Source: Mycobacterium sp.
GTDB lineage: Bacteria > Actinomycetota > Actinomycetes > Mycobacteriales > Mycobacteriaceae
Assembly: GCA_025965555.1 (NCBI GenBank)
Contig: JAOPWT010000063.1
Span: 1-33,389, forward strand
Reading direction: 5' to 3'
DNA length: 33,389 nt
The notes under the pieces were generated by a model. The model was given only the letters and a program-made list of their open reading frames with translations, had not been told where the DNA came from and ran no database searches. The position numbers were made by a program, and so were the translations under genes. This document shows, one piece after another, positions 18,414 through 26,728 of the stretch; position 1 is the first letter of the stretch, and the number at the start of each line of letters is the position of its first letter.

Positions 18414-21400
18414 ATGGAACTCTTGCGCCGACCACGTCTGCCGCCACCGCCGCTTGATGACGGCACGATCGTCGTGGAGCGGCCACCCGACGTGCCAAAG
18501 GACCCACCGTCGAACCTGGTCGGCAGGTTGCTTCCCGTGGCGATGCTCCTCGCCATGGGCGGTATGACGGTGCTGTACTTCACCTCGGGGGCGGCATCGT
18601 CGCGCAGTCCGATGTTCCTGTTCCTTCCCGTCATGATGCTGGTGTCGGTGCTCGGTTCCGTTGCCTATCAGTCGAGGGGAACGCGACGCAGTGGCGAGCT
18701 CGACGAAGACCGACGCGGCTATCTGCGGTACCTCGACGGTCTGGATCAGACGCTCGCGAGAATCGCTGAAGCTCAGCACGCGTCGTTGCACTGGAGCCAT
18801 CCCGATCCCGCGTCGTCGTGGACCATGGTCGGTGGCCCACGCATGTGGGAACGTCGTCCTGGCGACGAGGACTTCTGCGAGGTGCGCGTCGGTATCGGGA
18901 CGCGTCCGCTGTCGGCCACGCTGGTCGTGCCAGAACTCGGTGCAGACGATACGCGGGATCCGTTGACAAACAGTGCGATCGACGGCCTGATGGCTGATCG
19001 CTCGACGGTGCCGGGCTTGCCGATCACGGTGGACCTGCGGGCGCATCCGCGCATCTCCGTCGAGGGCGCGCTCGATGCAGCGCGTGGACTGGTGCGGGCG
19101 ATGGTGTGTCAGCTGACGGTGCAGCACGGCCCTGACGTCGTCGAGGTGATCGCGGTCGGAAGTGACGTCGATCAGCACTGGGAATGGCTGAAATGGCTTC
19201 CCCATCATGGCCGTCCGCGGGAGACCCCCTCGGCAGCGCGCCGGATCGTGATCGTCGACGGTGACGTGGCTGGGCCCGACCAGCAAGTCCTCGGGTCGCT
19301 GGGTGACACCGCATCGGTGATGATGATCGGTCAGCCAACCGGTGACTGGCTTCGTCTGAACGTCGACGGTGCGGCAGCCTTCGAGCGTCCTGACTGCATG
19401 ACGGCAAGGCAGGCGGTGGTCTGCGCCAGAAGGCTCGCGCCGTTCCGGGCGTCCACGGCGGCCGCAGGCACCGCGGGCTGGCCTGAACTCGTCGGTATCG
19501 GTGATCCCGCGCGCCTGGACGTCGAGCGGGCGTGGCGGCCACGGGTTGGCGAGCAACGGCTACGGGTGGCGATCGGCGTGTCCGACCGCGGCGAGCCGGT
19601 CGAACTGGACATCAAGGAGGCGGCCCGCGGTGGGATGGGGCCGCACGGATTGTGTGTCGGCGCCACCGGATCGGGCAAGTCGGAGTTTCTGCGGACGCTG
19701 GCACTGGGCCTGGTCGCGACTCACGGGCCCGACGCGCTGAACCTGGTGCTCGTCGACTTCAAGGGTGGCGCAACCTTTCTCGGACTCGAGCGACTCAGGC
19801 ACGTCGCGGCCGTCGTCACCAACCTGTCGGAGGAGGCACATCTGGTCGCGCGGATGCGGGATGCGCTCGCCGGTGAGATGACACGCCGACAACGGGTGTT
19901 ACGGGCGGCGGGGCACTTCCCGAACCTCGGGGATTACGATGCCGCGCGGGCCCGTGGTGCCGACCTCGCGCCGCTGCCCGTCTTGTTCATCGTCGTCGAC
20001 GAGTTCTCCGAACTGCTCAGCCAGCACCCCGACTTCGCCGAACTGTTCGTGGCCATCGGGCGCGTCGGACGATCGCTCGGCATGCACCTGCTGTTGGCCA
20101 GCCAGCGTCTGGACGAGGGCAGGCTGCGCGGTCTGGAAACCCATCTGTCCTATCGCGTCTGTTTGAAGACTTTCTCCGCCAGCGACTCCCGTGCCGTGCT
20201 CGGGACGGCTGATGCCTACGAGCTGCCCGGTACGCCTGGCGCGGCTGTCCTCAAGACGGCGTCCGGTGAGCTGATCCGGTTCGGTACCGCGTTCGTGTCC
20301 GGACCGCTCACCGTCCCCGCTCCGACCCGCGGGCCGGTCCCGTGTCTCTTCACGGCGCGCGGCGCCGAGCCGCCCTCCGCCGGAGATGTCGGCGCGGGCG
20401 GGTCTCGGGCGCTGCTGGACGTCGTGGTCGACGGTCTGGCCGAACGAGGCGAGCCGGCACACCAGGTGTGGCTGCCGCCGCTCGACGCCTCGCCACCACT
20501 CAGTGCCCTGCTCGGCGCGGTGCGGCAGACGTCGCCGCCGTTGGTCGTGCCGATCGGGTTGGTGGACAACCCCTTTGCGCAGCGACGCGACACCATGGTG
20601 GTCGACTTGCGATCAAGTGGCGGCAACGTCGCCATCGTCGGCGGCCCGCGGTCAGGTAAGACGACCGCCCTCCACAGCCTGGTCATCGGGTTGGCGGCAA
20701 CCCACGACCCAGGCGCGGTGCAGATCTACGGCCTCGACTTCGGTGGCGGGTCGCTGTCGTCGTTGAGGCTGCTGCCCCACGTCGGGGCCATCGCGGGCCG
20801 GTCGGACCGCGAGCTCGCCCGCAGAATCGTCGCCCACGTGCAAGGCCTGGTGCGAGAGCGCGAGACTCGGCGGCGGGAGGGAGGCGAGCCGGGCGTGGAA
20901 AGTCACGCGTTCCTGGTGATCGACGGCTGGGCAGTGGCGCGTCAGGAGTTCGATGGCATGGAGGAGGCCATCACTGCGGTGGCCGCCCAGGGACTTTCGG
21001 TCGGGGTGCACGTCGTCGCCACCGCGTCGAGATGGGCCGACATCCGGGCCGCCACCAGGGATCAACTGAGCACCCGCATCGAACTGTGCCTCGGCGACCC
21101 GGCCGACTCGGAGATGGACCGGAAGCGGGCCCGGCTGCTCGGTGCGCGCCCACCCGGGCACGGAATCACCCACGAGGGTCTCGAGTTCGTGATCGCGCTG
21201 CCGTCTGCAGATGGCATGGAGGCAACTGCCCTGGCGGCACGCTACCCCGGTCAGGTGGCACCGCGCGTGCGACTCCTGCCGTCGCGGGTACCCCACGCCG
21301 AAGTCGCCGCGCAATCTCCCGGAGGTATCGCCATCGGACTTGGCGAGGCCGAACTAAAGCCCGTGACAATCGATTTCGCGGTGTCGGCCCACCTGCTGAT

Positions 21401-22013
21401 CTTCGGTGACCCGGAATGCGGGAAGACCGCCGCCCTGCGAACCCTGTGCCGGGAGATCGTGCGGAACAACCAACCCGACGCGGCACGAATCCTTCTCGTC
21501 GACTTTCGTCGGACGCTGCTCGGCGTCCTCGAATCCGACCACCTCCTCGGATACGCGATGTCGGGTGGATCCGCCGAGTCACACGTGGCCACCACGATGA
21601 GTCTGCTGACCGATCGACTTCCTGGCGAGCGGGTGACGCAACGGCAGTTGCGGGACAGGTCGTGGTGGTCCGGACCCGACGTCTACGTGGTCGTCGACGA
21701 CTACGACCTGGTGGCCGGCACGTCAGGCAATCCGCTCCTGCCCCTGCTGGACCTGCTCCCGCACTCAAGGGACCTCGGCCTGCACCTCGTCATCGCCCGG
21801 CGGTCCGGCGGTGCCGCCAGGGCGATGTTCGACCCGATCCTGGCGCGGTTGCGGGATCTGGGATGCATGGGCCTGATGATGAGTGCCAGCCCGGACGAGG
21901 GAATCCTGCTCGGTTCGGTGCGACCGTCGTCGCTGCCCGCGGGTCGCGGCACGCTGATTCGACGTGGGCTACCCGATCACCTCGTCCAGGTGTCGTGGAC
22001 GGAGCCGCCGTGA
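18414..22013 (+). CDS. eccC4: ESX-4 ATPase EccC (fused EccCa-EccCb)
   Basis: EccC4, 1199 residues, is the FtsK/SpoIIIE-type motor that recognises substrates and powers ESX secretion. Two N-terminal membrane helices (about 36-58 and 66-86) are followed by three ATPase domains. Walker A motifs are GATGSGKS (416-423), GGPRSGKT (743-750) and GDPECGKT (998-1005). Walker B motifs are IVVDE (526-530), LVID-G (834-838) and VVVDD (1092-1096). The first domain keeps the catalytic glutamate; the second has glycine and the third aspartate there, in line with domain 1 doing most hydrolysis in this family. No good ribosome binding site precedes the ATG at 18414. It heads the eccC4-esxT unit. Confidence 0.96.
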   Translation: MELLRRPRLPPPPLDDGTIVVERPPDVPKDPPSNLVGRLLPVAMLLAMGGMTVLYFTSGAASSRSPMFLFLPVMMLVSVLGSVAYQSRGTRRSGELDEDRRGYLRYLDGLDQTLARIAEAQHASLHWSHPDPASSWTMVGGPRMWERRPGDEDFCEVRVGIGTRPLSATLVVPELGADDTRDPLTNSAIDGLMADRSTVPGLPITVDLRAHPRISVEGALDAARGLVRAMVCQLTVQHGPDVVEVIAVGSDVDQHWEWLKWLPHHGRPRETPSAARRIVIVDGDVAGPDQQVLGSLGDTASVMMIGQPTGDWLRLNVDGAAAFERPDCMTARQAVVCARRLAPFRASTAAAGTAGWPELVGIGDPARLDVERAWRPRVGEQRLRVAIGVSDRGEPVELDIKEAARGGMGPHGLCVGATGSGKSEFLRTLALGLVATHGPDALNLVLVDFKGGATFLGLERLRHVAAVVTNLSEEAHLVARMRDALAGEMTRRQRVLRAAGHFPNLGDYDAARARGADLAPLPVLFIVVDEFSELLSQHPDFAELFVAIGRVGRSLGMHLLLASQRLDEGRLRGLETHLSYRVCLKTFSASDSRAVLGTADAYELPGTPGAAVLKTASGELIRFGTAFVSGPLTVPAPTRGPVPCLFTARGAEPPSAGDVGAGGSRALLDVVVDGLAERGEPAHQVWLPPLDASPPLSALLGAVRQTSPPLVVPIGLVDNPFAQRRDTMVVDLRSSGGNVAIVGGPRSGKTTALHSLVIGLAATHDPGAVQIYGLDFGGGSLSSLRLLPHVGAIAGRSDRELARRIVAHVQGLVRERETRRREGGEPGVESHAFLVIDGWAVARQEFDGMEEAITAVAAQGLSVGVHVVATASRWADIRAATRDQLSTRIELCLGDPADSEMDRKRARLLGARPPGHGITHEGLEFVIALPSADGMEATALAARYPGQVAPRVRLLPSRVPHAEVAAQSPGGIAIGLGEAELKPVTIDFAVSAHLLIFGDPECGKTAALRTLCREIVRNNQPDAARILLVDFRRTLLGVLESDHLLGYAMSGGSAESHVATTMSLLTDRLPGERVTQRQLRDRSWWSGPDVYVVVDDYDLVAGTSGNPLLPLLDLLPHSRDLGLHLVIARRSGGAARAMFDPILARLRDLGCMGLMMSASPDEGILLGSVRPSSLPAGRGTLIRRGLPDHLVQVSWTEPP

Positions 22014-23152
22014 GCGACGCCGTCGTCATGATCGGGCCGACGGCGGTCAGCGGGCCAGGTGCCGTCGACCCCGAGTTGGGGGCGGTGGCACTCGACAGCC
22101 TCGACGACGATCTCGCACTCGTCGACGATCAGGTGGTATCCGTGGACGACCTGTGGCGAGACGTGCTGGGGTCGGCGACCGCCGGGCCATGCGCCACGCT
22201 GATGCTGATATGCCCGTCGTGGTGGGCGAATTCGCGCGTCGAGCGCGTCGCCGCCGCGGCCGACACGTGGTCCCCGAACGTCGCCGTCCTGCGCCGATCG
22301 GAGGTCCTGACGACGGCGACCACGGTGCTGGAACTCGCGCGAGAGCTCGTCGTCGTGCATGCGGACGGCCGGCGGCACGCGATCCCGCGGGTGACCGCAT
22401 CCTCGGACGTCGTCGAGGCCATCGCCGCCTGCGTCGACGGGCTGGCGGCGGTGACGATCGACGTCCCCGTCGGTGTCGGATCGTTCGGCGCCGAAGTCGT
22501 TCGTGCGTTACGGCAACGCAGAATCGACGTGACGGTTGTCGACGACCAGACTCTGGTCGACGCCGTCCGCGAATCGGGTGACGAAACCAGGAGCCAGGCA
22601 ACCACTTCAGGGCGGCGCCTGAGTCCGAAGGCAGCGGTGTTGGCGGTGGCGACCCTGTCGGTGAGCGCCTTGGCCGCGGCGGCGGTGGGCCTGGACGACG
22701 GCAGGAACGAGCCCGTCGACACGACATGGCTCGTCGAAGGGCGGGTCGCGGTCGAGGTCCCCGCGCGGTGGACCGTCGAGCGGATCACTTCAGGGCCGGG
22801 TTCGGCTCGGGTACAGGTGGTTTCACCCACGAATCCGTCCGAGGCGATCCACGTGACGCAGTCCCGGGTGCCGGACGCACAGACGCTCGACGCGGCCGCC
22901 GAGGCGCTGAGAGCAGCCCTCGCCGACCAGCCTGAGGGAGTCTTCGTCGACTTCGCGGGACTCGACGAGCGGGCACACCGTCCCGCCGTCACCTACTCGG
23001 AGATTCGCGCCGACCGGCGCATCGACTGGACGGTGCTGCTCGACGGTGGGCTGCGGATCGCGATCGGCTGTCAGGGTTCCGTGCAGCACGCCGGTCCGGA
23101 GGCGGTGTGTGACCAAGCGATCCGGTCGGCACGTGCCATCGCGCGAAAGTGA
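22010..23152 (+). CDS. Type VII secretion-associated protein, Rv3446c family
   Basis: A 380-residue ESX-4-specific protein of unknown function. The GTG start at 22010 overlaps the eccC4 stop (GTGA). The N-terminal half (about 1-185) looks cytosolic. Its CPSWWANSRVERV, LRRSEVLTTATTVLELARELVVVHADG and DVVEAIAACVDGLA segments faintly recall actin/Hsp70-type ATPases, but I would not call that. One membrane helix (about 207-225, AAVLAVATLSVSALAAAAVG) precedes a C-terminal extracytoplasmic domain of about 140 residues (WTVERITSGPGSARVQVVSP), modelled as the Rv3446c C-terminal family. Position and topology suggest a membrane-complex accessory possibly replacing EccE. A longer upstream extension of the frame overlaps eccC4 and is shadow. 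Confidence 0.88.
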   Translation: MSDAVVMIGPTAVSGPGAVDPELGAVALDSLDDDLALVDDQVVSVDDLWRDVLGSATAGPCATLMLICPSWWANSRVERVAAAADTWSPNVAVLRRSEVLTTATTVLELARELVVVHADGRRHAIPRVTASSDVVEAIAACVDGLAAVTIDVPVGVGSFGAEVVRALRQRRIDVTVVDDQTLVDAVRESGDETRSQATTSGRRLSPKAAVLAVATLSVSALAAAAVGLDDGRNEPVDTTWLVEGRVAVEVPARWTVERITSGPGSARVQVVSPTNPSEAIHVTQSRVPDAQTLDAAAEALRAALADQPEGVFVDFAGLDERAHRPAVTYSEIRADRRIDWTVLLDGGLRIAIGCQGSVQHAGPEAVCDQAIRSARAIARK

Positions 23153-23226
23153 TTCATGCGCAAGGGAACCGAATCAAACGATGGTGCGTCCAACCATGCA
23201 TACGAACGAAAAACGAGAGGGAAGCG

Positions 23227-23538
23227 ATGACGAGTGGTGCGTTGAACACCGACTTCGGTCTGATGTCGGCAGTCGCAGCCAAGATCGACAACCGCAATGA
23301 GGAGACTGGGGCGATGCTCCGGACCTTCATCGGTCAGATGAGCAATGTCCCGCCCTCGGTGTGGGGAGGCGCCGCGGCAGTTCGCTTTCGCGACGTCGTC
23401 GACCGGTGGCACACGGAGTCCCTCGCGTTGCACCAGTCGCTGCAGCGGATCGCCGAGACCATCCGCTTCAACGAGCGCACGCTGCGCGAGGCGGCCGATC
23501 AGCATTCGCACCGCATCGCCTCGGCCGACGTGCGGTAG
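23227..23538 (+). CDS. esxU: ESX-4 WXG100-type secreted protein EsxU
   Basis: EsxU, 103 residues, is a helical-hairpin WXG100 protein that pairs with EsxT. The turn motif is W46-G-G48 (PPSVWGGAAA). It closely matches remembered M. tuberculosis EsxU (Rv3445c), including LNxDFxLM, RNEE, VPPSVWGG, FxDVVDRW and the NExxLREA tail. The true start is the ATG at 23227, preceded by GAGGGA; upstream in-frame codons lie in the leader. No YxxxD/E signal is present after the second helix, so export would depend on its partner or on another signal. It follows the Rv3446c-like gene by 74 bases and precedes esxT by 43. Confidence 0.95.
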   Translation: MTSGALNTDFGLMSAVAAKIDNRNEETGAMLRTFIGQMSNVPPSVWGGAAAVRFRDVVDRWHTESLALHQSLQRIAETIRFNERTLREAADQHSHRIASADVR

Positions 23539-23581
23539 CTCGTCTTTCAATCCGCTGTTAACCACCACGAATGGAGCATCG

Positions 23582-23878
23582 ATGGATCCGGTCCTGTCAT
23601 ACGACTTCAACGAGATCGAATACACCGTCCGTCAGGAGATCCACAACACGTCCGCGCGGTTCAATGCGGCGTTGGACGACCTGCGCGCACAGATAGCACC
23701 GCTGCAAGCGGTGTGGACCCGCGAGGCCGCGGAGGCCTACCGCGTGGAGCAGACCAGGTGGGACCAGTCCGCGGCTGCGTTGAACGAGATTCTGATCTCG
23801 CTCGGCAACGCGGTGCGCGACGGCTCGGACGAGGTCGCGGACACGGACCGGCGCGCGGCAGGCGCCTGGGGCTTTTAG
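23582..23878 (+). CDS. esxT: ESX-4 WXG100-type secreted protein EsxT
   Basis: EsxT, 98 residues, is the partner of EsxU and ortholog of Rv3444c (LSYxFxxIEYxVRQEIH, RFNAAL, IAPLQ, WTREAA, SALNEIL, RRAAGAW). At the helix turn it has W45-T-R47, so the WXG glycine is arginine, as in M. tuberculosis EsxT. No C-terminal YxxxD/E is present. GGAG lies about eight bases before the ATG. Last gene of the ESX-4 transcript; a strong hairpin follows 20 bases after the stop. Confidence 0.95.
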   Translation: MDPVLSYDFNEIEYTVRQEIHNTSARFNAALDDLRAQIAPLQAVWTREAAEAYRVEQTRWDQSAAALNEILISLGNAVRDGSDEVADTDRRAAGAWGF

Positions 23879-23897
23879 ACCGCGGGCCAACAAGACC

Positions 23898-23941
23898 CTG
23901 TGCGGTCCCGAACGGGAGGAGAGCCCGCAGGGACCGCACAG
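23898..23941 (+). terminator. Terminator-like hairpin closing the ESX-4 operon
   Basis: CTGTGCGGTCCC (23898-23909) pairs perfectly with GGGACCGCACAG (23930-23941). Nested inside are CGGG (23913-23916) and CCCG (23924-23927). No U-run follows, as is common for mycobacterial terminators. Confidence 0.7.
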
Positions 23942-24098
23942 TCACGTCAGCAGCCGGCCGATGCCCCTGGCCTCTGACCTGCGTCGATCGACCCGGTCGG
24001 CAGCTTCTCAGCGGGCGCGGGCCAGCTGGACGACGATCAGCATCGGGTGGGATCGTGTGACCAGCCACACCGCCTGCCCTCGACCCGGCGATGGCGTT

Positions 24099-24128
24099 TT
24101 GACCTGCGATGACGGTCGCCGGTAGGCT
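24099..24128 (+). promoter_or_regulatory. Sigma-A-type promoter for rplM-rpsI
   Basis: TTGACC (24099-24104) and TAGGCT (24123-24128) are 18 bases apart. Both are good mycobacterial housekeeping matches. The start would be near 24135, leaving a leader of about 130 bases before the rplM GTG. Confidence 0.6.
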
Positions 24129-24222
24129 GCTCGGTTGGCGCGCGGTGAGTCTCCTCGACTCTGCGGGTCCTCGGGTCTACGTCGGTCGCCGGGAACCCCA
24201 ACTGCAAGCGCCGGACCGACAA

Positions 24223-24237
24223 CCCGGTTTCACCGGG
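24223..24237 (+). other. Small hairpin in the rplM leader
   Basis: CCCGGT (24223-24228) pairs with ACCGGG (24232-24237) around TTC. It ends about 18 bases before the AGAAGG ribosome binding site region and could influence rplM translation, but nothing proves it. Confidence 0.35.
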
Positions 24238-24264
24238 ACACCCGAGAGAAGAGAAGGTAGCGCT

Positions 24265-24704
24265 GTGCCTACGTACACGCCGAAGGCGGGTGACACCACA
24301 CGCACGTGGCATGTCATCGACGCCACCGACGTGGTCCTCGGCCGGCTCGCCGTTGCAGCAGCAACTCTGCTGCGCGGCAAGCACAAGCCGACGTTCACGC
24401 CGAATGTCGACGGTGGCGATTTCGTCATCATCATCAACGCCGACAAGGTCGCCATCAGTGGCGACAAGTTGGCCAACAAGTTCGCCTACCGCCACTCGGG
24501 TTACCCCGGCGGTCTGCGCAGGCGCACCATTGGCGAAATGATGCAGAAGCACCCGGAGCGGGTCGTGGAGAACGCGATCGTCGGGATGCTCCCGCACAAC
24601 AAGCTCAGCCGGCAGGTCCAGAAGAAGCTGAAGGTGTACGCGGGTCCCGCGCATCCGCACATCGCCCAGCAGCCGGTTCCGTTCGAGATCAAGCAGGTGG
24701 CCCA

Positions 24705-24708
<4 letters not shown>
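24265..24708 (+). CDS. rplM: 50S ribosomal protein L13
   Basis: L13, 147 residues, is an early assembly protein of the 50S subunit. [28 protein letters not shown] at the N-terminus and [34 protein letters not shown] and [10 protein letters not shown] are diagnostic. The length equals that of M. tuberculosis L13. The start is the GTG at 24265, after GAAGG; upstream in-frame ATG codons fall in the leader. The stop overlaps the rpsI GTG start, so the two are translationally coupled. Confidence 0.97.
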
Positions 24709-25229
<521 letters not shown>

Positions 25230-25251
25230 TCCTTCGGAAGTGCTGACCCGC

Positions 25252-25298
25252 GAGCAGTGCGCGGCTGGACCGTTTCGACGCCCAGCCGTGCACTGCTC
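25252..25298 (+). terminator. Terminator-like hairpin between rpsI and glmM
   Basis: GAGCAGTGC (25252-25260) pairs with GCACTGCTC (25290-25298), and an inner GGCTGG (25263-25268) pairs with CCAGCC (25282-25287). TCGGTTTATC follows. It probably ends most rplM-rpsI transcripts. The glmM ribosome binding site begins about 12 bases later, so glmM may depend on read-through or a promoter inside rpsI. Confidence 0.7.
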
Positions 25299-25318
25299 TC
25301 GGTTTATCTAGGAGGGGC

Positions 25319-26653
25319 ATGGGTCGACTGTTCGGCACCGACGGAGTCCGTGGCGTCGCCAATACCGATCTGACCGCCGAACTGGCGCTGGCATTGGGGT
25401 CGGCAGCCGCTCGTCGACTCGGAATGTCCGGCGGTCAGCGCCGGGTGGCCGTCGTGGGCCGCGACCCACGGGCCAGCGGCGAGATGCTCGAAGCCGCGGT
25501 GATCGCAGGCATCACCAGTGAGGGCGTCGACGCCCTCCGCGTCGGTGTGCTGCCCACCCCCGCCGTCGCCCATCTGACGGGCGAGTACCGCGCCGAATTC
25601 GGCGTGATGATCTCGGCGTCGCACAACCCGATGCCGGACAACGGCATCAAGATCTTCGGCCCCGGCGGCCACAAGCTCGACGACGCCGCCGAGGACCGCA
25701 TCGAAGAACTTCTCAGCGCAGGACCCGGCCACCGCCCGGTCGGCGCGGGCATCGGCCGCGTGCTCGACGCCGGTGACGCGCTGAAGCTGTACCTGCAGCA
25801 CGTGGCCACGGCCGCCCCCGTACCGCTCGACGGCATGACCGTCGTGGTGGACTGCGCGCACGGCGCCGCCTCGACCGCTGCGCCGCTGGCCTACCAGGCC
25901 GCCGGCGCCACGGTCATCGCCATCAACGCAGAACCCAACGGGCTCAACATCAACGACGGCTGCGGCTCGACGCACATGGACCTGCTGCAGCGCGCAGTGC
26001 TCGCCCACGGCGCCGACCTGGGCCTGGCGCACGACGGCGACGCCGACCGCTGCCTTGCCGTCGACGCCGCAGGTGAGGTCGTCGACGGTGACGCCATCAT
26101 GGTGATCCTCGCGATGGCCATGCGCGACGCCGACGAACTGGCATCGAACACCTTGGTCGCCACGGTGATGAGCAATCTCGGACTGCACATCGCCATGCGC
26201 GAAGAAGGCATCGAGGTCCGTACCACCGCCGTCGGCGACCGTTACGTGCTCGAGGAACTGCGAGCCGGGGAGTACTCGCTCGGTGGTGAGCAGTCCGGAC
26301 ACATCGTGATGCCCTCGCTGGGCACCACCGGCGACGGGATCGCCACCGGCCTGCGCCTGATGGCACGGATGGCCCAGACCCGCACGACTCTGGCGACGCT
26401 CGCGGCACCCATGCACACGCTCCCGCAGGTGCTCATCAACGTCCAGGTGGCGGACAAGGCCACCGTGGCCGAAGCGCCGTCGGTGCAATCCGCGGTGGCT
26501 GAGGCCGAGGCCGAACTCGGCGATACCGGGCGAATCCTGTTGCGCCCCTCCGGGACCGAGCAAGTCGTCCGGGTCATGGTCGAGGCCGCCGACGAGAACA
26601 CTGCGCGTATCCTTGCCTCGCGCGTCGCGGAATCGGTGAGCGAACAACGCTGA
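25319..26653 (+). CDS. glmM: Phosphoglucosamine mutase
   Basis: GlmM, 444 residues, converts glucosamine-6-phosphate to glucosamine-1-phosphate, the step before UDP-GlcNAc in peptidoglycan synthesis. The phosphoserine is S101 in [12 protein letters not shown]. The metal loop is AHDGDADRC (about residues 239-247), the sugar loop is GEQSGH and the phosphate-binding loop is RPSGTEQ near the C-terminus. [12 protein letters not shown] is the standard N-terminus. AGGAGGGG lies four bases before the ATG. Its position after rpsI is conserved in mycobacteria (Rv3441c, annotated mrsA). Confidence 0.98.
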   Translation: MGRLFGTDGVRGVANTDLTAELALALGSAAARRLGMSGGQRRVAVVGRDPRASGEMLEAAVIAGITSEGVDALRVGVLPTPAVAHLTGEYRAEFGVMISASHNPMPDNGIKIFGPGGHKLDDAAEDRIEELLSAGPGHRPVGAGIGRVLDAGDALKLYLQHVATAAPVPLDGMTVVVDCAHGAASTAAPLAYQAAGATVIAINAEPNGLNINDGCGSTHMDLLQRAVLAHGADLGLAHDGDADRCLAVDAAGEVVDGDAIMVILAMAMRDADELASNTLVATVMSNLGLHIAMREEGIEVRTTAVGDRYVLEELRAGEYSLGGEQSGHIVMPSLGTTGDGIATGLRLMARMAQTRTTLATLAAPMHTLPQVLINVQVADKATVAEAPSVQSAVAEAEAELGDTGRILLRPSGTEQVVRVMVEAADENTARILASRVAESVSEQR

Positions 26654-26672
26654 TGAGTGCCCGGTCCGGCTG

Positions 26673-26694
26673 CACGCCGCCCGAGTCGGGCGTG
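26673..26694 (+). other. Short hairpin between glmM and glpK
   Basis: CACGCC (26673-26678) pairs with GGCGTG (26689-26694) around a ten-base loop; an alternative stem CGCCC/GGGCG is possible. It is weak and may be a processing site or a poor terminator. Confidence 0.3.
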
Positions 26695-26728
26695 GCAACA
26701 CTGGTAGCGGGTAGGCAAAGGAGCACCG

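Larger units (their letters stand above)
23879..24264. other. 386-base non-coding stretch between esxT and rplM
   Basis: I see no gene here. It holds the terminator-like hairpin after esxT, a candidate sigma-A promoter and a leader of about 130 bases before rplM with a small hairpin near the ribosome binding site. These are listed separately. Confidence 0.7.

Noticed and set aside
21416-23152. 578-codon frame on the plus strand ending with the Rv3446c-like gene
   Set aside because: The first 198 codons overlap eccC4 in another frame. The GTGA overlap at 22010 gives the natural start.
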